Shown here in pieces: positions 17,548-27,032 of a stretch of 64,000 nucleotides of DNA. Numbering within the stretch: position 1 is the first letter of the stretch; the number at the start of each line of letters is the position of its first letter. The stretch spans positions 1-64,000 of the forward strand of contig NZ_SSXV01000026.1 of NCBI RefSeq assembly GCF_009469595.2, written 5' to 3'. Under the pieces are notes generated by a model, which saw only the letters and a list, made by a program, of their open reading frames with translations, was not told the DNA's origin and searched no databases. A program made the position numbers and the translations under genes. The DNA is from Thauera sp. 2A1. Its GTDB lineage: Bacteria > Pseudomonadota > Gammaproteobacteria > Burkholderiales > Rhodocyclaceae.

Positions 17548-17681
17548 CCTGCCGTGTCGGGTGTTTGCGGAGCGGGCGAGGACTGTCCGAGCACCGAGCG
17601 AAGCGAGGGCGCTCATTTGCGTGCCCTCCGCAAGCGCCGCGCAGCGGCGCAGCCCGCGGAGCAAACACTCGGCGCGGCAGG
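17548..17681 (+). repeat. Long-hairpin intergenic repeat, copy C
   Basis: Arms at 17548-17568 and 17661-17681 pair over 21 positions, with three G-T wobbles and no mismatch. The interior starts GGAGCGGGCGAGGACTGTCC and then reads GAGCACCGAGCGAAGCGAGG. This is clearly related to copies A and B, but about 30 nt longer, with an extra GC-rich segment. It lies just after metK. Confidence 0.65.
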
Positions 17682-17733
17682 CGGTTAGCAGCACCGGCCG
17701 ACTGTCGCCGGATGAATCGTTTGCGACAAATCC

Positions 17734-17838
17734 GGTCTGGCGACGGGGGATGCGCTCCACGTCCTGCGCAACTCGACCTCGCTGCGCTCGGGACTCGGAC
17801 AGTGCTCGTCCGCTCCGCGCATCCCCCGCCGCCAGACC
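17734..17838 (-). repeat. Long-hairpin intergenic repeat, copy B
   Basis: Arms at 17734-17755 and 17817-17838 pair over 22 positions with a single A/C mismatch. Read on the minus strand, the interior begins GGAGCGGACGAGCACTGTCC and shares an unbroken 34-nt block with copy A. It faces copy C tail to tail in the metK-ahcY gap, immediately upstream of the ahcY promoter. Confidence 0.75.
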
Positions 17839-17864
17839 TGCTCCATTGCGAACTCAAACAGGCG

Positions 17865-17893
17865 CAATAAACCCGCGAATCTGAAGCTATAAT
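17865..17893 (+). promoter_or_regulatory. Putative ahcY promoter
   Basis: A consensus TATAAT at 17888-17893 has only a weak -35 candidate (CAATAA, 17865-17870, 17-bp spacing). The expected start near 17900 falls right at the 5' edge of the SAH riboswitch, which supports the call. Confidence 0.6.
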
Positions 17894-17901
17894 TTCAGTT
17901 T

Positions 17902-18004
17902 CCGAGGAGCGCTGCGAGGCGCCGGCTGCACCCCCTGCAGCGGCCCCCAGGCTCGGAACCCGTCTCCCGCTGCAATCCGACGGGGCAGTTCAACGGCGCT
18001 CACC
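17902..18004 (+). promoter_or_regulatory. S-adenosylhomocysteine (SAH) riboswitch
   Basis: This matches the SAH riboswitch class: P1 CCGAG (17902-17906) pairs with CTCGG (17952-17956) in the conserved CCAGGCTCGG context, and GAGCGC (17907-17912) pairs with GCGCTC (17996-18001) as the pseudoknot in AACGGCGCTC. In known members SAH binding turns on ahcY. The block GCTCACC (17998-18004), which overlaps the pseudoknot strand, can instead pair with GGTGAGC (18043-18049) upstream of the ahcY ribosome binding site. This offers a plausible switching helix (inference). Confidence 0.9.
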
Positions 18005-18094
18005 TGGTCGTTACTCTCAACCCTGCCGGGTTCGGGATGTCGGGTGAGCATGCTGCCGTACCCCCTCCCTCCCGGCCATAGCACGGAGCTTCAC

Positions 18095-19504
<1,410 letters not shown>

Positions 19505-19523
19505 GCGGCGCCGGCCAGTGATG

Positions 19524-19579
19524 GCGGTCAGGCCCGCTCCTACGGCGATGCAGAGGCGTAGGAGCGGGCTTGACCGCGA
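19524..19579. repeat. REP-like inverted pair
   Basis: A minus-strand copy (19524-19544, one mismatch) and a plus-strand copy (19557-19579) of the GTAGGAGCGGGCTTGACC motif face each other across a 12-nt spacer. Together they can form a stem-loop, like the paired REP units (BIMEs) of other proteobacteria. They lie between ahcY and tlyA; the single copy at 153-175 is the same unit. Confidence 0.7.
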
Positions 19580-19613
19580 TATCGAACAGCCAGACCTGAC
19601 TGACGCCTCCGCC

Positions 19614-20471
19614 ATGAGCATGAACTCCTTCCACGCCCGCCACGGGCGACCGCGGCCCGCCGCGGACAGCCGCAAGCCGGTCGACCGCCACGGCCTGCTG
19701 CGCGTCGACCAGTTGCTGGTGGCGCAGGGCCTGGCGGCCTCGCGCACCGCGGCGCGCGCGCTGGTCGATGCCGGGCGTGTCAGCCACGAGGGCGAGCCGG
19801 TCACCAAGGCGGCGCTGGAGTTGCCGCCCGACGCCCGGCTGGCGGTGACGCCGGACGACAGCGACCGCTTCGTGTCGCGCGGCGCGCTGAAGCTGGAAGG
19901 GGCACTCAGGCGCAGCCTGCTCGACATCCATGGCATCACCTGCCTCGACATCGGCCAATCCACCGGCGGCTTTACCGACTGCCTGCTGCAGGCGGGCGCG
20001 GCGAAGGTGGTGGGCGTGGAGGTCGGTCACGACCAGTTGCACGCGCGCCTGCGCCACGAGCGGCGCTGCATCACGCTGGAGGGGCTCAACGCCCGCCAGC
20101 TCACGCCTGCCGACCTGGGCGGGCATTTTCCGCCGCATGGCTTCGACCTCCTCGTCTGCGATGCCAGCTTCATCTCGCTGGCGCTGCTGATGCCGCAGTG
20201 GCCGGCGTTGCTGTCACCCGGCGGCCATGTGCTGGCGCTGGTGAAGCCACAGTTCGAGGTCGGTCCGCAGAACCTGGGCAAGGGCGGCATCGTGCGCGAC
20301 GCCAGCCTCTACGCCGAAGTCGAGGCGCGCCTGCGCGCCGCGGCGCACGAGGCCGGCCTGCGCATCCTGGACTGGTTCGACTCGCCCATCACCGGCGGCG
20401 ACGGCAACCGCGAATTCTTCCTTCACGCCATCCGCGCCACGGCTGGCGACACTGCACCGCACACATCATGA
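19614..20471 (+). CDS. tlyA: TlyA family rRNA methyltransferase
   Basis: A 285-residue TlyA-type protein: an S4 RNA-binding domain (LLRVDQLLVAQGLAASRTAA, about residues 27-46) followed by an FtsJ-like SAM methyltransferase domain with CLDIGQSTGGFTDCLLQAG near residue 105 and CDASFISLALL near 180. Homologues 2'-O-methylate cytidines in 16S and/or 23S rRNA; some act as hemolysins, probably indirectly. The SAM loop has Q where many TlyA proteins have A. Its place between ahcY and metF links a methyltransferase with SAM recycling. It overlaps metF by ATGA. Confidence 0.88.
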   Translation: MSMNSFHARHGRPRPAADSRKPVDRHGLLRVDQLLVAQGLAASRTAARALVDAGRVSHEGEPVTKAALELPPDARLAVTPDDSDRFVSRGALKLEGALRRSLLDIHGITCLDIGQSTGGFTDCLLQAGAAKVVGVEVGHDQLHARLRHERRCITLEGLNARQLTPADLGGHFPPHGFDLLVCDASFISLALLMPQWPALLSPGGHVLALVKPQFEVGPQNLGKGGIVRDASLYAEVEARLRAAAHEAGLRILDWFDSPITGGDGNREFFLHAIRATAGDTAPHTS

Positions 20472-21301
20472 GCACTGAAATCTCGATCGAGTTCTTTCCG
20501 CCGCAGACAACCGAAGGCGCCGAGAAACTGCAGGCCACCTGCGCGAAGCTGGCTGCATTGAAGCCGGCCTTCTTCTCCGTGACCTACGGTGCCGGCGGCT
20601 CCACCCGCGAGCGCACCTTTGCCGCGGTGAGGGACATCGCCGCCGCCGGGCTGGAGGCCGCGCCGCACCTGTCGTGCATCGGCTCCACCCGCGACAGCAT
20701 CCGCGAGATCCTGCACCAGTACGCCGCGACCGGCGTCCACCGCATCGTCGCGCTGCGCGGCGACCTGCCTTCCGGTGCAGGCGCGGCGGGCGAGTTCCGC
20801 TACGCCAGCGAGCTGGTGGAGTTCATCCGCCAGGAGACGGGCGACCGCTTCCACATCGAGGTGGCCGCCTACCCCGAATGGCATCCCCAGGCGAGAAGCC
20901 CGAAGGACGACCTGCTCGCCTTCAAGCGCAAGGCCGAGGCCGGCGCCAATTCGGCGATCACCCAGTACTTCTACAACATCGACGCCTACCTGAACTTCGT
21001 CGACGCGGTGCGCAAGCTGGGCGTCACCCTCCCCATCGTGCCCGGCATCATGCCCATCAGCAGCTTCAGCAAGCTGGCGCGCTTCTCTGACGCCTGCGGC
21101 GCCGAGATCCCGCGCTGGATGCGCAAGACTTTCGAGAGCTACGGCGACGACACCGACTCCATCCGCGCCTTCGGCCTCGACGTGGTGACCCGCCTGTGCG
21201 AGAGGCTGATTGCCGAAGGCGCGCCCGGCCTGCACTTCTACAGCATGAACATGGCCGGGCCGACGACCGAGATCTGCAGGCGCCTCGGCCTGGGCGGCTG
21301 A
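20468..21301 (+). CDS. metF: Methylenetetrahydrofolate reductase
   Basis: A 277-residue FAD enzyme making 5-methyl-THF, the methyl donor for methionine. It starts MSTEISIEFFPPQTTEGAEKL with the catalytic Glu in the EFFPP motif, then has SVTYGAGGSTRERT near residue 38, IVALRGDLPSGAG near 95, and QYFYNIDAYLNFVD near 170. Length fits the short bacterial form. The ATG overlaps the tlyA stop. It completes the methyl cycle: metK, ahcY and metF in one stretch. Confidence 0.96.
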   Translation: MSTEISIEFFPPQTTEGAEKLQATCAKLAALKPAFFSVTYGAGGSTRERTFAAVRDIAAAGLEAAPHLSCIGSTRDSIREILHQYAATGVHRIVALRGDLPSGAGAAGEFRYASELVEFIRQETGDRFHIEVAAYPEWHPQARSPKDDLLAFKRKAEAGANSAITQYFYNIDAYLNFVDAVRKLGVTLPIVPGIMPISSFSKLARFSDACGAEIPRWMRKTFESYGDDTDSIRAFGLDVVTRLCERLIAEGAPGLHFYSMNMAGPTTEICRRLGLGG

Positions 21302-21459
21302 GGGCGAACGCCACGCCTGACGGCCGACGGCGGAACCGGTCGCGCGGGATGAGCAGAGCATTCAAGAAGGCGGGCGCGATGCCGTAACACATCGTAGCCC
21401 AACAACATCACGCCTGGCCGCCGGTCGCATCGGCACGGACGGCATCGCGCCACCGCCTC

Positions 21460-23496
21460 ATGAATCCGGATACCCGTACGCCGGGGTGCGCCGTCCCCGG
21501 CCGCCCGCACCGCCACACCCGCCCGCAAGCTGCAGCCGCCCGCCACGCGACCTGGCTGGTGGCGCTTGCGCTGCTGCACACGCCGGTGCCGTCGATCGCC
21601 GCCGAGCTGACCGAGCTCAGCCTGGAGCAACTGATGGCGGTCACCGTGGTGGGCGCGTCGAAATACGAGCAGAAACAGAGCGAGGTCGCTGCCGCAGTCA
21701 CGGTCATCACCCGCGACGAGATCCGCGCCTTCGGCTGGCGCACGATCGACGAGGCGCTGGCGAGCCTGCCCGGCACGCATCACACGTACGACCGCCAGTA
21801 TGCCTACCTCGGCGTCCGCGGCTTCGCCCTGCCCGGCGATTACGTGACCCGCGTGCTGTTCACGCTGAATGGCAATCGGCTGAACGACAACGTCTATGAC
21901 GGTGCGCCCTATGGCAACACGCTGCCCATCGACCTGAGCCTGGTCGAACGCATCGAGTTCATCCCCGGCCCGGGCGGCGCCGTCTATGGCCAGAACGCCA
22001 TGTTCGGCGTGGTCAACATCGTCACCCGCAGCGGCGCCGGCGTCGACGGCGGCGAGCTGTCCGGATACTGGCAATGGCCACAGGCCGGCCGCAAGGCGCG
22101 CGCCACCTGGGGCAAGCGACTGGACAACGACATCGACGTGCTGGTGTCGGCCTCGGTGTTCCGTTCGCGCGGCGAAGATCTTTTCTTCGACTTCGGCGAC
22201 GCCGACGTCAGCGGTCGCGCGCGCAACATGGATGGCGAAAGCAAGAAGGACTTCTACTTCCGCGTCGCACGCGGCCCGTGGACCTTCGACCTCGCCGACG
22301 GCGATCGCCGCAAGGACGACCCCACCGCCGTCTATCGATCCGACCCGCTGGCGCGCGGCCAGTACCAGCAGGACCACCTCACCAACGCGCAACTGCAGTA
22401 CGAGGACACGTTGAGCGACACCCTGTCGCTCACCGCGCGCGCTTTCGCCGGCCGCTACCGGTACGACAGCAAGCTCCAGTTCGACGGCGCGGCCTACGCC
22501 TACCCGGTTGCCGGCGACTGGCACGGCGCCGAACTGCGGCTGGTGTCCAGCGCAGTCGACGCGCACAAGCTGATGCTGGGGCTGGAATACCAGCGCAATG
22601 TGCGCATGGACCAGCACATCAACGCCGTGGCCGATCCGGCCAGCGACGTCGCCATCCGCCGCGAGGGCTGGCGCGCTGGCCTTTACATTCAGGACGAGTG
22701 GCGGCTGGGCGACACGTTGACCAGCACGCTTGGCCTGCGCATCGATCGCAACGACATCACCGGCACCAAGCTCAGCCCGCGCGCCGGGCTGATCTGGCAG
22801 CCAAGCGCGGGCACCACACTGAAGGCGCTCTATGGCCGCGCGCACCGCGCGCCCAATTCGTGGGAACGCGACTATGCGGAAGCGGACGTGCAGGCCGCCA
22901 ACCCGGCGCTGCGCGGCGAATCCATCGACACCCTCGAGCTGGTCGCCGATCACCAGCTAACGCGCGACTTCCAGGTGCGGGCCTCGGTGTATCGCTGGGA
23001 ACTGGATGATCTGATCGGCCTCGGCACCGACCCGGCAAGCGGCCTGCCGCAGTACCAGCAGATGGGCAAGGTCACCGCCAAGGGCGTCGAGCTGTCGGCC
23101 CTGCACAACTGGAGCCAGGGCGCCCGCCTGCGCGCGAGCCTCGCCGTGCAGTCGGCCACCATGGCAGACGGCCAAACCGCCGAGAACTCGCCCCACGTAC
23201 TGGGCAAGCTGCTGTTCTCGAGCCCGATTCCCGCCACGGAGATGCGCCTGGGCTACGCGCTGCACTACGACGGCGAACGCCGCAACTATGCCGGCGACAC
23301 CGTCGCGTCGTACTGGCGCTCCGACCTGCACCTGATCGCCGACCGCTGGGCGCGCGGGCTGGAAGTCTCGTTCAGCGTGCTGAACCTGTTCGACCGCCGC
23401 TACGAGCATCCGAGCGGCGGCCCCGGGCTGAACTGGCAGCCGGTCTTCGAGCAGGACGGCCGCAGCGTGCGGCTGGCGCTCGACTACCGCTTCTGA
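21460..23496 (+). CDS. TonB-dependent outer-membrane receptor (YfiR/kinase operon)
   Basis: A 678-residue TonB-dependent receptor. After an extended, arginine-rich N-terminus there is a hydrophobic signal segment (TWLVALALLHTPVPSIAAE, about residues 31-49). A plug domain follows (SEVAAAVTVITRDEIRAFGWRTIDEALASLPG and later FIPGPGGAVYGQNAMFGVVNIVTR), then a beta-barrel with the C-terminal aromatic residue (LALDYRF). The ligand is unknown; it is on the short side for siderophore receptors and no iron gene is near. It lies four bases before yfiR, so it is probably co-transcribed with the signalling genes and may be a sensor rather than only a transporter. Confidence 0.88.
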   Translation: MNPDTRTPGCAVPGRPHRHTRPQAAAARHATWLVALALLHTPVPSIAAELTELSLEQLMAVTVVGASKYEQKQSEVAAAVTVITRDEIRAFGWRTIDEALASLPGTHHTYDRQYAYLGVRGFALPGDYVTRVLFTLNGNRLNDNVYDGAPYGNTLPIDLSLVERIEFIPGPGGAVYGQNAMFGVVNIVTRSGAGVDGGELSGYWQWPQAGRKARATWGKRLDNDIDVLVSASVFRSRGEDLFFDFGDADVSGRARNMDGESKKDFYFRVARGPWTFDLADGDRRKDDPTAVYRSDPLARGQYQQDHLTNAQLQYEDTLSDTLSLTARAFAGRYRYDSKLQFDGAAYAYPVAGDWHGAELRLVSSAVDAHKLMLGLEYQRNVRMDQHINAVADPASDVAIRREGWRAGLYIQDEWRLGDTLTSTLGLRIDRNDITGTKLSPRAGLIWQPSAGTTLKALYGRAHRAPNSWERDYAEADVQAANPALRGESIDTLELVADHQLTRDFQVRASVYRWELDDLIGLGTDPASGLPQYQQMGKVTAKGVELSALHNWSQGARLRASLAVQSATMADGQTAENSPHVLGKLLFSSPIPATEMRLGYALHYDGERRNYAGDTVASYWRSDLHLIADRWARGLEVSFSVLNLFDRRYEHPSGGPGLNWQPVFEQDGRSVRLALDYRF

Positions 23497-23500
23497 GCCC

Positions 23501-24064
23501 ATGCCGGGAAGCGCTCGCACACGGCTCGCAACAGGGCGCCCCGGACTGGGACGCCTGATCTGCGGCCTGCTTGCCGCCGCCTGCCTGGCGGCGGTGCAGC
23601 CGGCAGGGGCCGACAGCGTGAGCGAGTACCGCCTGAAGGCCGCCTACCTGTTCAACTTCGCCACCTTCACCGAATGGCCCGACTCGATCGGCAACACGCT
23701 GGCCGTCTGCATCTACGGCGATGACCCCTTCGGTGCCGACATCGATGCGCTCAGCCGCCAGTCAGTCGGCAATCGCCGCATCGCGGTGCGCCGCACGGTG
23801 AGTGCCGACAACCTTGCAGGCTGCCACCTGGTGTTCGTCACCCGGCCGATGATCGGCAACCTGTCGCGCGTGTTCGACCGCCTGGGCGCCTCGCCGACGC
23901 TGGTCGTGGCCGACAGTCCGGGCGCCCTGCAGCAAGGCGCGATGCTGAACATGGACACGGCGGACGGCAAGGTGAGCTTCTCCGCCAACCTCGCCGCAGC
24001 CCGGCGGCAGAACCTGAACCTGAGCGCAAAGCTGCTGCGTCTCGCCACCGAGGTCATCCAATGA
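23501..24064 (+). CDS. YfiR family periplasmic protein
   Basis: A 187-residue YfiR-like protein with an N-terminal signal (LGRLICGLLAAACLAAVQPAGA) and the hallmark EYRLKAAYLFNFATFTEWP at the start of the mature domain, then LAVCIYGDDPFG, CHLVFVTRP, and the NLAAARRQNLNLSAKLLRLA C-terminus. In Pseudomonas, YfiR is a periplasmic repressor that holds the diguanylate cyclase YfiN inactive through its periplasmic domain and is released by the outer-membrane lipoprotein YfiB. Here the partners are a TonB receptor upstream and a hybrid kinase downstream (ATGA overlap). Cysteines at GCHLV and AVCIYG might form a disulfide as in YfiR. Confidence 0.88.
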   Translation: MPGSARTRLATGRPGLGRLICGLLAAACLAAVQPAGADSVSEYRLKAAYLFNFATFTEWPDSIGNTLAVCIYGDDPFGADIDALSRQSVGNRRIAVRRTVSADNLAGCHLVFVTRPMIGNLSRVFDRLGASPTLVVADSPGALQQGAMLNMDTADGKVSFSANLAAARRQNLNLSAKLLRLATEVIQ

Positions 24065-26883
24065 AGCGTTCCGCTGCTGACGACAATGCGGCCCCCACGC
24101 CCGGCATCCGGCTCGCCGAGCAGGTCCGGCGTGCCAACCATCTGGCACTCGGGGTCACGCTCGCCATCGTCGCCGCCATCGTGCTGGCGGGAAACTTCGT
24201 CGTCAGCGCGCTCACGCTCGAGTCCGACACTCGCACGATGGCCCGCGTGCTCGCCGACAACGCGTCGGCCAGCCTGCTGTTCGGCGATCCGAAGTCGGCC
24301 ACCGACGTGCTCGACACGCTGCGCAATTCGCCCAGCGTCACCCAGGCTGCGATCTACGACTCGGCGCTGAAAGTGTTCGCCCGTTACGAGAACGCCACCG
24401 ACACACCGCTGTCAGCTCCTACCGGACTCACCGAAGAGGCGCAATTCGATTTCTCCCGGCTGCGCCTGACCCAACCCATCGCCGGCGGTCAGAAGGTGCT
24501 GGGCGCAATCCGCCTCGACGTCGAACTCGGGCCGCTCTACCTGCAACTGACGACCTACGCAGCGATCATGGTGCTGGCGGCGCTGCTGGCGCTCACCGCG
24601 GCCACCGCGCTGGTGCGGCGCCTGCACGGCGTGGTGCTGCGCCCGCTCGCCGCGCTGACCTCGCTCACCACGCGGGTGGCGCGCGAGGACGATTACGCGG
24701 CCCGGGCCGAGACCAGCGGCCTCGTCGAGCTCGACTCGCTGGCCGAGGGCTTCAACCGCATGCTGGCGCAGATCGCCGAGCGCGACGCGCGCCTGGCGGC
24801 GCATCGCGACCAGTTGGAAGAAGAAGTCGCGGTGCGCACGCACGAGCTGCTGCGGGCGAAGGAGGCGGCCGAAGCCGCCAGCCAGGCCAAGAGCGACTTC
24901 CTCGCCACCATGAGCCACGAGATCCGCACGCCGATGAACGGTGTGCTCGGCATGACCGAGCTGCTGCTCGACACCTCGCTCAATGCCGAGCAGCGCCACT
25001 TCGCCGAAGCGGTGCAGAATTCGGGGCGCCACCTGCTGGGCATCATCAACGACATCCTCGATTTCTCGAAGATCGAATCCGGCCACCTGGAACTGGAAGA
25101 CGTCGAGTTCGAGCCGGGCGAACTGATCGAGAACGCGCTCGCCATGTTCGCCCAGCCGGCGGAAAAGAAAGGCCTCGAACTGGTGGCCGACATTCCGCCG
25201 GACGCGCGCCGCAGCCTGCGTGGCGACCCCTTCCGCATCCGCCAGGTGGTGGCCAACCTGATCAGCAACGCAGTCAAGTTCACCGAGCAGGGCGAGGTCG
25301 TGGCGCGGGTGCGCCTGGCCGCCGAGGAGGGCGAGCGCTGCCGCCTGCGCGTCAGTGTCGAGGACACCGGCATCGGCATCCCGCTCGAGGCGCAGCGCAA
25401 GATCTTCGAGCACTTCGCCCAGCTCGACGGCTCGACCACCCGCCAGTACGGCGGCACCGGCCTCGGCCTGGCGATCTGCCGCCGGCTGGTGGAGCTGATG
25501 GGCGGCCGCATCGGCGTCAGCAGCACGCCGGGCGAGGGCGCGCAGTTCTGGATCGAGATTCCGCTTGAGGCCGGCACCACCGCCGTCGGCGCGCTGTGCT
25601 GCGACATCGGTCTGGCCAGCGTGCACGTGCTGGTGGTCGACGACAACCCGACCAACCGCGAGATCCTCCAGCGCCAGCTCGAAGGCTGGCACATGCAGGT
25701 GGAATGCGCGTCGAGCGGCGCGGAGGCGCTCGAGCGGATGCGCTGCGCGCACGACCGGGGCCAACCCTTCGCGCTCGCGGTGCTGGACATGCACATGCCG
25801 CAGATGGACGGACTGCAACTGGCCAATGCGATCCAGGCCATGCCCGAACTGGCGACGACGGGCCTCATCGTGCTGACCTCGAGCTACTCCAGCGCCAGCG
25901 TGCGCGAGCGCGAACGCGCCGGCATCCTGCGCTGCGTGCACAAGCCGATCCGCCAGGCCGAGCTGCATCAGGTGGTGTGCAGCGCATTGCGCAGCCCGCG
26001 CAGGCCGCAGGCGGCCGCCGCGATCAGCCCCTCGAGCGGCCTCGCGGACACGACCGTCCTTGCCGGTCGAGTCCTGCTGGCCGAGGACAATCCGACCAAC
26101 CAGCATGTGGCGCAGGCCATGCTTGCCAAGCTCGGCATCGCGGTCGACGTGGCCGGCAACGGCCGCGAGGCGCTGCGCCTGGCGACGTCGCAGGACTTCG
26201 ACGTGATCCTGATGGATTGCCACATGCCGCTGATGGACGGCTACGAGGCCACCGCGGCGATCCGCCAGCAGCAGGGTCAGGCGCGCCACGTACCCATCGT
26301 CGCACTCACGGCCGACGTCATGGAAGGCAACCGCAGTCGCTGCCTCGAGGCAGGCATGGACGACTTCCTGTCCAAGCCCTACGACCTCGCCCAATTGCGC
26401 GAGACGCTGCAGCGTCACATGGTGGTGCGCCACCCCGCTCGGCAGGACGAGGCCGCCACGGCCCGGGCCACGCCCGAGGGCGTGCCCGCCACGCCGATGG
26501 CGAGCTGCGGGCCGGCCGATGCAATGCCGGCCGCGATCGATCGCAACTTCTTCGTCCAGTTCCGCGAACTCGATCCGACGGGCGGGCTGGGCCTGGTTGC
26601 GCGCATCATGCGCGTGTATGCCGATACCAGCGGCGAGGCTGTGGACCGGCTGCGGGAGGCGACGCAGGGCGGCGATGCCGAAGCCATCCGCCAGGCGGCG
26701 CACAGCCTGAAATCGAGTTCGGCCAACGTGGGCGCGACGCTGCTGGCGGCGCGGCTCAAGGACGTCGAGCTCTCGGGCAAGGAAGGGCGCTTGCAGGACG
26801 CGCGCGATGCGATCGACGATGTCGGCGACGAGTACCGTCGCGTGATCGACGAAATCGGCTCCCTGCTCGCGGAAATGGGATGA
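24061..26883 (+). CDS. Hybrid histidine kinase: CHASE8-like, HAMP, HisKA, HATPase, 2 REC, Hpt
   Basis: A 940-residue inner-membrane phosphorelay kinase. TM1 about 28-50; a periplasmic CHASE8-like domain about 51-155 (NASASLLFGDPKSATDVLDTL is typical, and shared with YfiN-type proteins); TM2 about 161-185; HAMP about 190-245. HisKA follows with H286 in MSHEIRTPMNG, then HATPase boxes VVANLISNAVKFT, DTGIGIP and GGTGLGLAI. Receiver 1 has phospho-acceptor D576 (LDMHMPQMDG) and receiver 2 has D719 (MDCHMPLMDGYEA). The C-terminal Hpt carries H881 (AAHSLKSSSANVGA). All catalytic residues are present. Overlap with yfiR suggests YfiR controls its periplasmic domain (inference). Confidence 0.92.
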   Translation: MKRSAADDNAAPTPGIRLAEQVRRANHLALGVTLAIVAAIVLAGNFVVSALTLESDTRTMARVLADNASASLLFGDPKSATDVLDTLRNSPSVTQAAIYDSALKVFARYENATDTPLSAPTGLTEEAQFDFSRLRLTQPIAGGQKVLGAIRLDVELGPLYLQLTTYAAIMVLAALLALTAATALVRRLHGVVLRPLAALTSLTTRVAREDDYAARAETSGLVELDSLAEGFNRMLAQIAERDARLAAHRDQLEEEVAVRTHELLRAKEAAEAASQAKSDFLATMSHEIRTPMNGVLGMTELLLDTSLNAEQRHFAEAVQNSGRHLLGIINDILDFSKIESGHLELEDVEFEPGELIENALAMFAQPAEKKGLELVADIPPDARRSLRGDPFRIRQVVANLISNAVKFTEQGEVVARVRLAAEEGERCRLRVSVEDTGIGIPLEAQRKIFEHFAQLDGSTTRQYGGTGLGLAICRRLVELMGGRIGVSSTPGEGAQFWIEIPLEAGTTAVGALCCDIGLASVHVLVVDDNPTNREILQRQLEGWHMQVECASSGAEALERMRCAHDRGQPFALAVLDMHMPQMDGLQLANAIQAMPELATTGLIVLTSSYSSASVRERERAGILRCVHKPIRQAELHQVVCSALRSPRRPQAAAAISPSSGLADTTVLAGRVLLAEDNPTNQHVAQAMLAKLGIAVDVAGNGREALRLATSQDFDVILMDCHMPLMDGYEATAAIRQQQGQARHVPIVALTADVMEGNRSRCLEAGMDDFLSKPYDLAQLRETLQRHMVVRHPARQDEAATARATPEGVPATPMASCGPADAMPAAIDRNFFVQFRELDPTGGLGLVARIMRVYADTSGEAVDRLREATQGGDAEAIRQAAHSLKSSSANVGATLLAARLKDVELSGKEGRLQDARDAIDDVGDEYRRVIDEIGSLLAEMG

Positions 26884-27032
26884 ACTCCGCCTTGCGGGGC
26901 ACGCGCGCCGGGCTGGCGAACGGGCGAAAGTTGCATGGCAGCGTAATGGTGCACGCACATTCCCGGCATTATTGAGTAAGCTTTGACGATGATTACGCGC
27001 TGCCGTGGCTGGAAGGCAATTGCGCTGTTGGC

